DNA of 7,298 nt, taken from contig JAIRXV010000122.1 of assembly GCA_031268115.1 (NCBI GenBank), forward strand, positions 1 through 7,298, read 5' to 3'. Shown here piece by piece: positions 1-6,734 of this stretch. The position numbers and the translations under genes are program-made. The stretch's first letter is position 1; the number at the start of each line of letters is the position of its first letter. Under the pieces are notes generated by a model. The model did no database searches and was not told the origin of the DNA. It was given only the letters and a program-made list of their open reading frames with translations. This DNA comes from Bifidobacteriaceae bacterium. GTDB lineage: Bacteria; Actinomycetota; Actinomycetes; Actinomycetales; WQXJ01.

Positions 1-222
1 GGAGGAGGCGCGGATTCTCTGTTCACATACTGGTTCTTCATGAACTCTCGGGTGGTGACGCTGGCAGCGTGGGGGTTGGTGGTCGCTGCGCCGTGGACGA
101 AGCTGAGGGAAAAGCTAAGAGAGTCGCCCGTTTATGGGCTTGGCGCTGTGGGAAGCCTCGCACTGGCAATGCTGTACATGTCGGATGCGAGTTTCAGCCC
201 ATTTATCTATTTTCAATTCTGA
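1..222 (+). CDS. MBOAT-family O-acyltransferase (AlgI/DltB-like), 3' end only
   Basis: This is the C-terminal tail of a multi-pass membrane O-acyltransferase. The reading frame is open from the first base and ends with TGA at 220-222, so about 73 residues are visible and the start lies outside the window. The last residues, YMSDASFSPFIYFQF, match the closing pattern of AlgI-like MBOAT proteins, in which a final hydrophobic helix ends in a PFIYFxF motif. A hydrophobic stretch (GLVVAAPW) and a second one (VGSLALAMLYM) flank a short basic loop, as expected for terminal membrane helices. In the family, MBOAT proteins pass acetyl groups from a cytoplasmic donor across the membrane to a glycan acceptor. 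The catalytic histidine region is not in the window. The next gene begins 3 bases (or 24, see its start) downstream on the same strand and encodes the usual AlgX/AlgJ-type partner, which strongly supports the call. An ATG at 40 in this frame is internal and not the real start. Confidence 0.85.
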   Translation, partial: GGGADSLFTYWFFMNSRVVTLAAWGLVVAAPWTKLREKLRESPVYGLGAVGSLALAMLYMSDASFSPFIYFQF

Positions 223-225
223 CAC

Positions 226-1380
226 ATGACTGACGAAAGGAAACTCGTGAAGCCGACCAGGATCGTGTTGCTCATTGCGATGGCGCTGCTGATCGCTGCG
301 CCGACGATAGTGACGGCACTGGGCGGAGCCCGGCTATACCCGGGGCAAGTGATTGACGAGAACCGGTACCGCGCGGAAGCCCCTGCGTTCGATGTGGATG
401 CGATGATGGCGCGCGATGGGGCGTGGTCCGGGGAATGGACCGCTTACTACGACGACAGATTCGGGCCCCGCGACCTCTTTATCAGAGCCAAGAATCAGAT
501 CGATTACTCCGCGTTTCACTATAGTTCGGGACTGTTCTTCGATCACGAGGACAACATGTATTACCGGAGCGTGGTGGCTCAGCAACAACCATTGAACGAG
601 TCGATGAGCGATGAGGCAGTCGATCAGCAGGTGGAACTCTACCGGCGCATTGAGGCGGCCTGCCGTAAGAAGGGTGTTTCCCTGTCGATCATTATTGCTC
701 CGCAAAAGAACACCGTGTATCAGACTGAGGGTTTGCCGGTGCTACGGCCAACGCCTAATCGATACGAGAGGATGACGCAGCGGCTTCAAGAAGAAGTGCC
801 CGATAGTTTCGTGGACGTTCTGCCAGCTCTGCGCGAGGCGAACGAGGTGGAGCACGTGTTCTTCCGGAGCGATTTTCACTGGAACGATTACGGCGCCGCA
901 GTCGCGTTCCGCGAGGTCACAAGGGCGATCGCGGCGAAAGAGGGCGTTTCCGTGACGGAGCCAGAGCTGCGATTTGTGGATCTGCCAGGCTACCAGGGCG
1001 ATCAGATGTCCAATTTGAGCGTGTTCTTTCCACCTGTCGACAATGCGATTACAGTGGAGGGCGACGCGCCGATGAACTATGTCCTGGAGCCGATCGAGGA
1101 GCCATATCGAGGGCACTGGCGCAATGAAGGCGTAGCGCCGCTCGAAGGCACGGCGGTATTCGTGGGCGATTCTTTCACTCCCCCTGCACTATTCGACTTT
1201 CACGGAACGTCATCGAAACTTCAGAACTTGTTCTCGGAGACCTACTACGTGCATTGGAATGATGCGGAGGGAATGCTTGACCGGTTGCCTGAGGGAACGC
1301 GATATGTGATCATCGAGAGTACAGAGAGCGGGATCTATCACCGCGATGAGGCCCTTGTGCGGCTGGTGCCGGAGGAGTGA
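226..1380 (+). CDS. AlgX/AlgJ-like SGNH-fold polysaccharide O-acetyltransferase
   Basis: A 384-residue protein that probably transfers acetyl groups to an exported polysaccharide. A short N-terminal basic segment precedes one hydrophobic helix (about residues 11-31), giving a signal anchor, so the catalytic part should face outside. Residues 73-94 (YYDDRFGPRDLFIRAKNQ and onward) resemble the opening region of AlgX/AlgJ proteins. The DxHW motif SDFHWNDYG lies at 215-223 (D216, H218) and the GDSF motif at 314-317 (S316). In AlgX these motifs supply the Asp-His-Ser catalytic triad, so all three residues appear present. The length is normal for the family. The start is uncertain. ATG at 226 sits 3 bases after the MBOAT stop and could work by coupled reinitiation, but has no clear ribosome binding site. 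The in-frame GTG at 247 has AAGGA 5 bases upstream and would give 377 residues with the same helix. Composition is clearly lower in GC than the minus-strand genes. The partner and the fold are well supported; the exact glycan is unknown. Confidence 0.87.
   Translation: MTDERKLVKPTRIVLLIAMALLIAAPTIVTALGGARLYPGQVIDENRYRAEAPAFDVDAMMARDGAWSGEWTAYYDDRFGPRDLFIRAKNQIDYSAFHYSSGLFFDHEDNMYYRSVVAQQQPLNESMSDEAVDQQVELYRRIEAACRKKGVSLSIIIAPQKNTVYQTEGLPVLRPTPNRYERMTQRLQEEVPDSFVDVLPALREANEVEHVFFRSDFHWNDYGAAVAFREVTRAIAAKEGVSVTEPELRFVDLPGYQGDQMSNLSVFFPPVDNAITVEGDAPMNYVLEPIEEPYRGHWRNEGVAPLEGTAVFVGDSFTPPALFDFHGTSSKLQNLFSETYYVHWNDAEGMLDRLPEGTRYVIIESTESGIYHRDEALVRLVPEE
236..241 (+). promoter_or_regulatory. Ribosome binding site for an alternative GTG start at 247
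   Basis: The sequence AAAGGA ends 5 bases before an in-frame GTG at 247-249. The ATG at 226 has no comparable purine-rich element before it. This favours GTG 247 as the true start of the AlgX-like gene unless initiation at 226 depends on coupling to the upstream stop codon. Confidence 0.45.
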
Positions 1381-1398
1381 TCCGGCGGAGGATCGAGT

Positions 1399-1420
1399 TG
1401 CGCAGCGACACGCTGGCGCA
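1399..1420. terminator. Candidate bidirectional terminator hairpin between convergent genes
   Basis: Bases 1399-1407 (TGCGCAGCG) can pair with 1411-1420 (CGCTGGCGCA) around a 3-base loop, giving nine pairs with a single bulged G at 1416. It lies in the 48-base gap between two genes that converge tail to tail, where a shared terminator is expected. There is no strong T-run on either side (only TCGTTCCC on the plus strand), so it is not a textbook intrinsic terminator. The placement and GC-rich stem are the only support. Confidence 0.4.
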
Positions 1421-1428
1421 TCGTTCCC

Positions 1429-4400
1429 TCAATCGGCGAATAGATCGCGCACTGAGGCCGAGAAGCGCTCCTGGCCCAGCACTTGGTCCACGTGCTCGCG
1501 GGCGGCAGCCGATAGACGCCCCCACAGCTGGTCATCCCGGACTGCCGCGACGATGGCGGCCGCGAAATCTTCGGGGGTATCGGCGATCAAGGCGGTAGCA
1601 CGATGCTCCAGTCCCAGGCCTTCGGCGCCAACCGTAGTGGTGACCACCGGTAGGCCGTACGCCATGGCCTCCCCAACCTTGCCTTTGACGCCGGCGCCGT
1701 AGCGCAACGGAGCGATGGCGACCCGCGAGACGCCATAGACTCCCGCTAGATCCTCGACCCAACCCAGATACTCAACGCCAGAAGGAGCTCCTTGCACCAA
1801 GTCTTGCGGTGGATCGGCGCCAACAATCCGCACCGGGATATTCGGTAAGTGCGCTTGAATCAGCGGAAGGACTTCATCGAGGAACCATTCGATCCCATCG
1901 CGATTGGGTAGGTGGGCGAAGCTGCCCACAAAGACCACGCCTTGGCGCCTATTCGGCGGCGGAAAGGCATCGGCGTCCAGCCGGCGGTGAACGTTGGAAA
2001 CGATCCGAATGTCGGCATCGGGAGTGAGATCCGCGAGAAGCTCCTTCTCCGCCGTGGAAACGACTAGGGTTGTATCGACCGAACGGATCAAAGCCAACTC
2101 GAACTCGCGCGTGAGAGTAGCGGTAGCGGTAGCCGCGGACGAACCAACCAGACTGGCTTCGCGTTCTAACCGCAAGAAATGCAAGTCTACGGTATCGAAA
2201 ATGATTGGCACGTCCGGCAGAGCTTCGCGCAACATGGGCGCAAAGGCCATGGCCGTATACACGCGGGAGACGATGACGGCCCTCACTGAATCCACCAAGT
2301 CGCCAAAGAACTCGGTCCAATCGTGTGGGCCGTGGGCAACCTCAACCCCCATGGTCTGCAATATCTTTCCATATCGGCCAGACTTGAAACCATTGGCGGG
2401 AACAAAGATGACCCCGTGGCCCTGGCGGACCAACTCAGCTATCAGCGAGAACATCCGCAGCGAACCCGAATCCTGATCGGGGCGGGGCACGTAGTGGTCG
2501 ATCACTACCACCAAATCGCGACCCTGATGGACGCGGGCGGCAAGCGGGACCATATCGGCCCCGGGCGGCAACTGGCGGGCAAGCGCTTTGGCCCACTTGA
2601 CCTGGAACTTTGCCTTGTTGGTGGTTTGGTACGCCTTGACGCCGTGGGTCTCGTCCGTGCCGTGCGACACGCCCTCATCGTGGATTACCACCGAACGCGG
2701 CTCATACACAACATCGAGGCCTAGTTCACGGACGGCAAACGCTAGATCGGTGTCTTCGTAATAGGCCGGCGCAAACTCCCGATCCAGACCGCCCAGCTGA
2801 TCGAGCGTGGATTTGCGAGCAACGACGGCGGCACCCGAGCAATAGTCAACTCTTCGGCGGTAATTGAATTCCGAGGCGTCCGGGGCGAGGAACTTGCCGT
2901 AGTTCCAGCCTGAGGCGTCAGAGAAAATGATCCCACCCGCCTCCTGAAGGTGGCCGTCTGGGTAGACGAGCTTCGCGCCCACCAGGCCCACGCCATCGTC
3001 CAAGAGAGTTTCGATCAACGGGGCCAACCAATCCGGGGACACACGCGTGTCGTTGTTGAGGAGCGCAACGAACTCGCCCCGTGCGGCCTCAATTCCAGTG
3101 TTGCAGGCATCGACAAAACCGGTGTTGACCTCGTGGCGGATAAGTCGAAGGCCGGGGACTTGGCTTAGGAGAGAGGCTGTATTGTCGGGGCCCGCGTCAT
3201 CGACCACTATCACCTCGAATGTCGGGTCCGAATCGGAGGCCGCCAACGCCTCAAGACAGGCCTGGGTGTGGGCCCAATGGCCGTACACCGGGATCACAAT
3301 CGACACGGCCGGGGCCTCATGGACCGGAAAACTGAGGCCGTCCACCGTCGGCGCGGCGGTGATGCGGCGTTGGCGCAGGAAGTGTGTGAGCGGGCTCGCG
3401 CCGGCCGGAACCGAACAGATGCCCCTGTATAGATCGACGTCGAAACGCTGCGACGCCACCCGCTCCTCTGCCTCCCCGTAGGTGAGGTAGTGGACGAGGG
3501 GATTCGCTTGGGCCAGCACCACATCCGAATAGAGGTCGAGGTAGAAGGCGCCATCGAAATAGTCATTCGGGGCCAAGTGCCACGTCTCGGGGCGGTTCAA
3601 GTAATAGACAAGCGGGTTTTGGCCGGCAGGGGCGGCCTTGGCGGCGGGGCTCGTTGGATCGAACGTTGGGTGAGGCGAGAAGGCGCCGCCCTGGGTCAGG
3701 TAGTGCTCCACACTTAGGACACCGGCCGGCAACACGCTGAACTGCGACTCGTACCAGGCAGGATCGAACAAGAGGTGAGGGCCGATCCCGTACGCCGCGC
3801 CACGCAACAGATAGTCGTCAAGCAGCGTGCCGGTGTCCGGATCGAAGAAATCCGCTGGATCCGCGTCCCCACCGAATCGGGCCCGCGCGTACCAGGAGGC
3901 GTCAAAGAACGGACTGACCAAGGTATACAGTTCGGCGCGGCGCAAGATCGCCGGGGTGGTGTACGCCCATTGAGCGGCTTCAAGACCGGTGCGGACGCCA
4001 GCCGGATCGACCACCGCGCGAAGAGACAAATCGTCCTCTTGGTGTGAGCGAACCGGCCGATGCTGCCGCAAGAAATCGACCAAAGCGCCGTCCCGGGACG
4101 GCTCACCCGCCAATTCACGGTAAAGATCGAGGTCGAAAAGGGACGTGGTGGTTCGGTACTCCAACTGGCCCCACTCCAGGTAATGCACCAGGGGATGGAG
4201 GCCAGCTGAGGCCACGTCGGTGTAAGTACCCAGGTAGTGGGCGCCATCGAACAGGGGATTGGGCGCAAGGTGCCATGTCCGGGGCGTGCGCAAATAGAAA
4301 AGCAGGGGATGGCGTTCCGGCGGGGCGGCCTTCGCCGCCGGTGAATCCGGCGAGAAGCTCGGATGCGGCGAAAGATGGCGTCCACGAGTCAGGTAGTGCT

Positions 4401-4728
4401 CCAGCAGCAACTCGCCGCGCGGCACCTTGTCCAGCTGGGAGCGGTACCAAACGGGATCGAAAAGCGGATGCGGCGAAACATCCAGCTTGGCTCCTTGCTT
4501 CATGTAATCGGTGAGGAGTTGGTCCGCATCGAGGAAGGGGAGCGGTTCACCTGTGACTTCGGGATCCCCAAAGCGACGTTTGGCGTACCACTCGGGGCTG
4601 AACAGCTTGGCTAACAGCGTGCGCTTGGCTGCGGGAGAGCGGCCGGGCGTCGAAGACCCAGCGGTGCCCCCAGGCGCCTTGGAGCGTTTAGGGGGGGTTG
4701 CGGCCTTGCTTGGCGGGCGGCGGGCCAT
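1429..4728 (-). CDS. Multidomain glycosyltransferase: duplicated FDxxWY/HYL repeat region + GT2 + GT4
   Basis: A 1099-residue cytoplasmic-type protein that probably adds two sugars during surface-glycan assembly. Residues 1-40 are basic and Pro/Ser-rich. Residues 42-227 and 273-458 are two copies of one repeat block. The GT2 domain spans about 474-700: VSIVIPVYG at 475-483, VVDDAG at 508-513, NTGF at 535-538, LLNNDT at 556-561 (the nucleotide-sugar/metal site), and YYEDTD at 656-661, whose E/D pair is the likely catalytic base. A GT-B domain of the GT4 type covers about 738-1095: FVGSFAHLPNRDG at 933-945 and GVKGKVGEAMAYGLPVV at 1013-1029, the latter being the usual donor-binding segment with E1020. 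No signal peptide or membrane helix is evident. The start is ATG 4728 because AAGGGAG lies 9 bases upstream. An earlier in-frame TTG at 4854 lacks a ribosome site and would add 42 Arg-rich residues of non-family appearance. Gene order suggests co-transcription with the 609-residue glycosyltransferase upstream. Donor and acceptor sugars cannot be read from the sequence. Confidence 0.9.
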   Translation of the reverse strand: MARRPPSKAATPPKRSKAPGGTAGSSTPGRSPAAKRTLLAKLFSPEWYAKRRFGDPEVTGEPLPFLDADQLLTDYMKQGAKLDVSPHPLFDPVWYRSQLDKVPRGELLLEHYLTRGRHLSPHPSFSPDSPAAKAAPPERHPLLFYLRTPRTWHLAPNPLFDGAHYLGTYTDVASAGLHPLVHYLEWGQLEYRTTTSLFDLDLYRELAGEPSRDGALVDFLRQHRPVRSHQEDDLSLRAVVDPAGVRTGLEAAQWAYTTPAILRRAELYTLVSPFFDASWYARARFGGDADPADFFDPDTGTLLDDYLLRGAAYGIGPHLLFDPAWYESQFSVLPAGVLSVEHYLTQGGAFSPHPTFDPTSPAAKAAPAGQNPLVYYLNRPETWHLAPNDYFDGAFYLDLYSDVVLAQANPLVHYLTYGEAEERVASQRFDVDLYRGICSVPAGASPLTHFLRQRRITAAPTVDGLSFPVHEAPAVSIVIPVYGHWAHTQACLEALAASDSDPTFEVIVVDDAGPDNTASLLSQVPGLRLIRHEVNTGFVDACNTGIEAARGEFVALLNNDTRVSPDWLAPLIETLLDDGVGLVGAKLVYPDGHLQEAGGIIFSDASGWNYGKFLAPDASEFNYRRRVDYCSGAAVVARKSTLDQLGGLDREFAPAYYEDTDLAFAVRELGLDVVYEPRSVVIHDEGVSHGTDETHGVKAYQTTNKAKFQVKWAKALARQLPPGADMVPLAARVHQGRDLVVVIDHYVPRPDQDSGSLRMFSLIAELVRQGHGVIFVPANGFKSGRYGKILQTMGVEVAHGPHDWTEFFGDLVDSVRAVIVSRVYTAMAFAPMLREALPDVPIIFDTVDLHFLRLEREASLVGSSAATATATLTREFELALIRSVDTTLVVSTAEKELLADLTPDADIRIVSNVHRRLDADAFPPPNRRQGVVFVGSFAHLPNRDGIEWFLDEVLPLIQAHLPNIPVRIVGADPPQDLVQGAPSGVEYLGWVEDLAGVYGVSRVAIAPLRYGAGVKGKVGEAMAYGLPVVTTTVGAEGLGLEHRATALIADTPEDFAAAIVAAVRDDQLWGRLSAAAREHVDQVLGQERFSASVRDLFAD
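3355..3912 (-). repeat. Internal repeat block, copy 2 (residues 273-458 of the 1099-aa protein)
   Basis: The second copy, offset from the first by 231 to 232 residues. It repeats the four modules in the same order: FFDASWY (274-280), LFDPAWY (320-326), YFDGAFY (390-396) and RFDVDLY (428-434). Matching anchors include SPAAKAAP (129-136 against 360-367) and TWHLAPN (151-157 against 382-388). Over the 47-residue stretch 120-166 aligned with 351-397 I count 32 identities by hand. The copies are therefore clearly a duplication, although already diverged at DNA level. A linker of about 45 residues separates them. Confidence 0.87.
4048..4605 (-). repeat. Internal repeat block, copy 1 (residues 42-227 of the 1099-aa protein)
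   Basis: The first of two homologous blocks, each about 186 codons. It holds four modules that open with an aromatic-acidic motif: LFSPEWY (42-48), LFDPVWY (89-95), LFDGAHY (159-165) and LFDLDLY (197-203). Several are followed by a His-Tyr-Leu-x-x-Gly type ending, for example EHYLTRG (110-116) and VHYLEWG (181-187). Related F-D-x-x-Y / H-Y-L-x-x-G repeats occur in front of glycosyltransferase domains in many bacteria. Their exact role is not known to me; a scaffold or binding function is a guess. Confidence 0.85.
4691..4697 (-). repeat. Seven-base C homopolymer near the start of the 1099-aa gene
   Basis: The coding strand carries CCCCCCC across codons 11-13 (Thr-Pro-Pro). A one-base slip here would shift the frame almost at the beginning of the protein. 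The tract is short, so phase variation is only a possibility. Confidence 0.6.
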
Positions 4729-4737
4729 GGGGCGAGG

Positions 4738-4744
4738 CTCCCTT
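4738..4744 (-). promoter_or_regulatory. Ribosome binding site deciding the start at 4728
   Basis: Read on the minus strand, AAGGGAG lies 9 bases before the ATG at 4728-4726. It is the best purine-rich element upstream of the 1099-residue reading frame, and is the reason for preferring this start over the TTG at 4854, which has none. Confidence 0.7.
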
Positions 4745-4788
4745 CGCAGGCGGCTGGTCACGGCGGCGGTCCGCCAGCCTACCAGCGA

Positions 4789-4810
4789 GCGCCCGCTAAG
4801 ACACGGGCGC
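4789..4810. repeat. 7-bp perfect inverted repeat in the leader
   Basis: GCGCCCG and CGGGCGC flank an 8-base loop, forming an all-GC stem that would fold in the minus-strand transcript about 60 bases before the start of the 1099-residue gene. There is no U-tract, so it is not a convincing terminator. Confidence 0.5.
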
Positions 4811-4873
4811 CACGGCCTTGAAGCCACTCGGGGCCGCCGCGGGCCATCGCCCAAAGACGCGCGGCCGCGTTAG

Positions 4874-6703
4874 CTAACTGGGCGTTGTCCCGCCACTCGT
4901 GTACACCTGGGTGGGCCGGGCCTCCGAGAATACTTGGCAGGTTGCCGGGTCAAACGTGCCCGGCTTCTCAATCTGAACCGGAGCGTAGCCGTCCCAACGA
5001 TCGCCCGCCTTGGCGATGACGGCCTCCTCGTCCGGGTTCCAAGTGTGGCCTTCGGGGTGGCGGTGATAGACGTACCCAAACCCGTGCGTCCGGTACACCA
5101 GACCACCGAGCCGCAGCACGCGTTCCAACAACGCCCGATCCACCGAACGCGGCACCGGCCGCCACCCTCCCACCTCCGCCAATGCTTGGCGAGTGATGGT
5201 GAGCGTGCCCCCCGGAACGAAACGGACGTACCGTTCGGATACCCGCCGGCGCGCCGCCGTCGCCAAATCGCGGCCAACGTAATACCGATGCCACAACGCC
5301 AACCCGACGATGTCCGCCCGTGAGTATGTCTGTGCCATCACCAAGTCCGCGAGATGGTGGGTGCCGTACCGATCGTCATCGTCCATCTTCGCGATCAGTT
5401 GGCCATCCGCCATGGCGGAAAGCCGACCCAGGATCTCCCCGAGGGTGGCGCTCTGGGCGAAACGCGCCGCCCGCAGCGGACGCCCACCGGCCCACTCGGC
5501 CAGCTGGGCCGGACCCGCTGCTTCGGCCTCGCCGTGGATGCCGATCAGGATCTCGACGCGAGGATAGGACTCGGCGGCGATCTGCGACAGGATGGCAGCT
5601 AGGTTTGCGGGACGTTTGGTCGCGAGGACCACCGAAACCTCAGGGGCCGCGATGAGCGGCGGTGGCGCCCCCGGATCGGCTGGCGCGAACCACCGCGCCG
5701 CGGCCGAATGTGCGGTTAGCGCCCGCCGCCGCTGCCGCACCGAACGCAACTCGCCCTCCAGACGCAGCGCCTCGCCGCAATCCCACCGGCTGGCGATCAT
5801 CGCGGCCAGTTGCGCGTCCAACCCAGCCGTGAGAGGCCGGGGTACGCCGTACAGAATCACTCCGGTAGCGGCCAGTTCGGTGAGGCGAGCGGATAGGGCG
5901 GGAACGGCATCGTCCGGCGTGGCGCTCAGGCCAGAGCAGTCCAAGGACGCGGCGTGAGCCAGCAAACGCTCCACGTTGTTCCTGGTCAACGGCCTACCTA
6001 AAGGCGCCGCGACCGTTTCGGTGCCCGCTTGGACCCGGACCTCCGGGCCGGCGACACTCACCGTGGCCGGCCGGCCGGGCCTATAGCAGGGGCGACCGAT
6101 GGGGTTGTGGGCGGTCAGGTCGATCAGGGGACGCGCTGGACGCGCATGCACTCGGGCGATCCCATCCGACGCCGGCACATCCACCTGCCCCAGCGACACA
6201 ATCAAATCCCAGGGTGGGACGGTCGGATCGGAGGCGTCGCCGCCCTCGGGATCGGGGATCGCAAGCTGGGTAGGGGCGCAGGCCAGCGGATCGGGAGTCT
6301 CGACACCGATGGTGGCACGCGCCTCCGCCAACCGGCTGGGCAAGGGTTCTATCGCCCCGGCCAGGGCAGCCGCGAACCGCGCCAGGGGAGCGGGGTCGGC
6401 CAGAGTCAAAGTGACGGCGATGGCGTGCGCTGCCAGATCGCGATCGACGGCGAACGCGGTCAGCTGGCCGAGGGCAGGAGCCAGCGGGCGCCACTCGGGT
6501 GAGACAGGAGTGAAGTCGGCGATGCGCACCACCAAGGTCCGGCCCTGCCAGACATCCGGGGGCGCCCAAGCCAAGACAAGCAACGCCGCGGCATCGGGTA
6601 AAACGAGCGTCAGCCGGTCGGAGCGCGCGAACGGCGCCAACTGTGGCCCGAGTGGAAGGGTCGGATCAAGATGGAGCTCGGATTGGCGTGAGCGCCGAAA
6701 CAC
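4874..6703 (-). CDS. Glycosyltransferase with unrecognised N-terminal domain and C-terminal GT2 domain
   Basis: A 609-residue protein, probably a cytoplasmic sugar transferase of the same glycan pathway. The C-terminal part from about residue 354 is a GT-A, family-2-like domain: VSVVLATKRP at 356-365 (first strand of the nucleotide-binding fold), KMDDDDRYG at 439-447 (DxD metal/donor site), VPGGTLTITRQAL at 496-508 and VGGW at 511-514. D522 or E527 may serve as catalytic base, and a His-rich segment YVYHRHPEGHTW lies at 544-555. Residues 1-350 are rich in Ala, Pro and Leu with no family I can name. Within them, 164-210 looks conserved (PPWDLIVSLGQVDVP, then LIDLTAHNPIGRPCYRPG). No membrane helix is evident. 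The start is GTG 6703, with GAGAGG 9 bases upstream; the first internal Met is not until residue 302, so the GTG is well supported. It begins 31 bases after the preceding gene's stop, which indicates an operon. Its GC is the highest in the window. Confidence 0.87.
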   Translation of the reverse strand: MFRRSRQSELHLDPTLPLGPQLAPFARSDRLTLVLPDAAALLVLAWAPPDVWQGRTLVVRIADFTPVSPEWRPLAPALGQLTAFAVDRDLAAHAIAVTLTLADPAPLARFAAALAGAIEPLPSRLAEARATIGVETPDPLACAPTQLAIPDPEGGDASDPTVPPWDLIVSLGQVDVPASDGIARVHARPARPLIDLTAHNPIGRPCYRPGRPATVSVAGPEVRVQAGTETVAAPLGRPLTRNNVERLLAHAASLDCSGLSATPDDAVPALSARLTELAATGVILYGVPRPLTAGLDAQLAAMIASRWDCGEALRLEGELRSVRQRRRALTAHSAAARWFAPADPGAPPPLIAAPEVSVVLATKRPANLAAILSQIAAESYPRVEILIGIHGEAEAAGPAQLAEWAGGRPLRAARFAQSATLGEILGRLSAMADGQLIAKMDDDDRYGTHHLADLVMAQTYSRADIVGLALWHRYYVGRDLATAARRRVSERYVRFVPGGTLTITRQALAEVGGWRPVPRSVDRALLERVLRLGGLVYRTHGFGYVYHRHPEGHTWNPDEEAVIAKAGDRWDGYAPVQIEKPGTFDPATCQVFSEARPTQVYTSGGTTPS

Positions 6704-6712
6704 AGCCTCTAG

Positions 6713-6718
6713 CCTCTC
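6713..6718 (-). promoter_or_regulatory. Ribosome binding site for the GTG start at 6703
   Basis: On the minus strand GAGAGG stands 9 bases before GTG 6703-6701. It overlaps a tandem copy of AGAGGCT (6704-6717), whose second copy lies too close to the start (2 bases) to act alone. It supports the GTG as the true start of the 609-residue glycosyltransferase. Confidence 0.6.
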
Positions 6719-6734
6719 ACAGGGCCTCGAAGTG

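Larger units (their letters stand above)
4729..4873 (-). other. 145-base leader between the two glycosyltransferase genes, with inverted repeats
   Basis: If the downstream gene starts at 4728 this stretch is non-coding. It contains a perfect 7-base-pair inverted repeat (GCGCCCG at 4789-4795 against CGGGCGC at 4804-4810, loop of 8) and a smaller 5-pair stem (4763-4776 region, GGCGG against CCGCC on the minus strand). At the upstream gene's stop codon there are two abutting perfect palindromes, CGCGGCCGCG (4860-4869) and GTTAGCTAAC (4869-4878). A TAGGCT element just before the small stem on the minus strand resembles a -10 box, but the matching -35 position is poor. No T-run follows any of the stems. 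The role is unknown: an internal promoter, mRNA-processing or attenuation structure, or simply a gap. Confidence 0.4.

Noticed and set aside
334..1116. Two minus-strand open frames opposite the AlgX-like gene
   Set aside because: The plus strand carries the DxHW and GDSF motifs and a signal anchor across the same bases. The minus frames show no family features.
4044..4514. 156-codon plus-strand open frame and several similar ones opposite the 1099-residue gene
   Set aside because: They are antisense shadows with low-complexity translations. The minus-strand frame has clear domains and repeats throughout.
4729..4854. N-terminal extension of the 1099-residue gene to a TTG at 4854
   Set aside because: There is no ribosome site before the TTG, the 42 extra residues are Arg/Trp-rich and look like translated non-coding DNA, and ATG 4728 has a good AAGGGAG at 9 bases.
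4860..4869. CGCGGCCGCG palindrome considered as a terminator
   Set aside because: It has no loop and no following T-run, so it cannot form a normal terminator hairpin. It is noted only as part of the leader.
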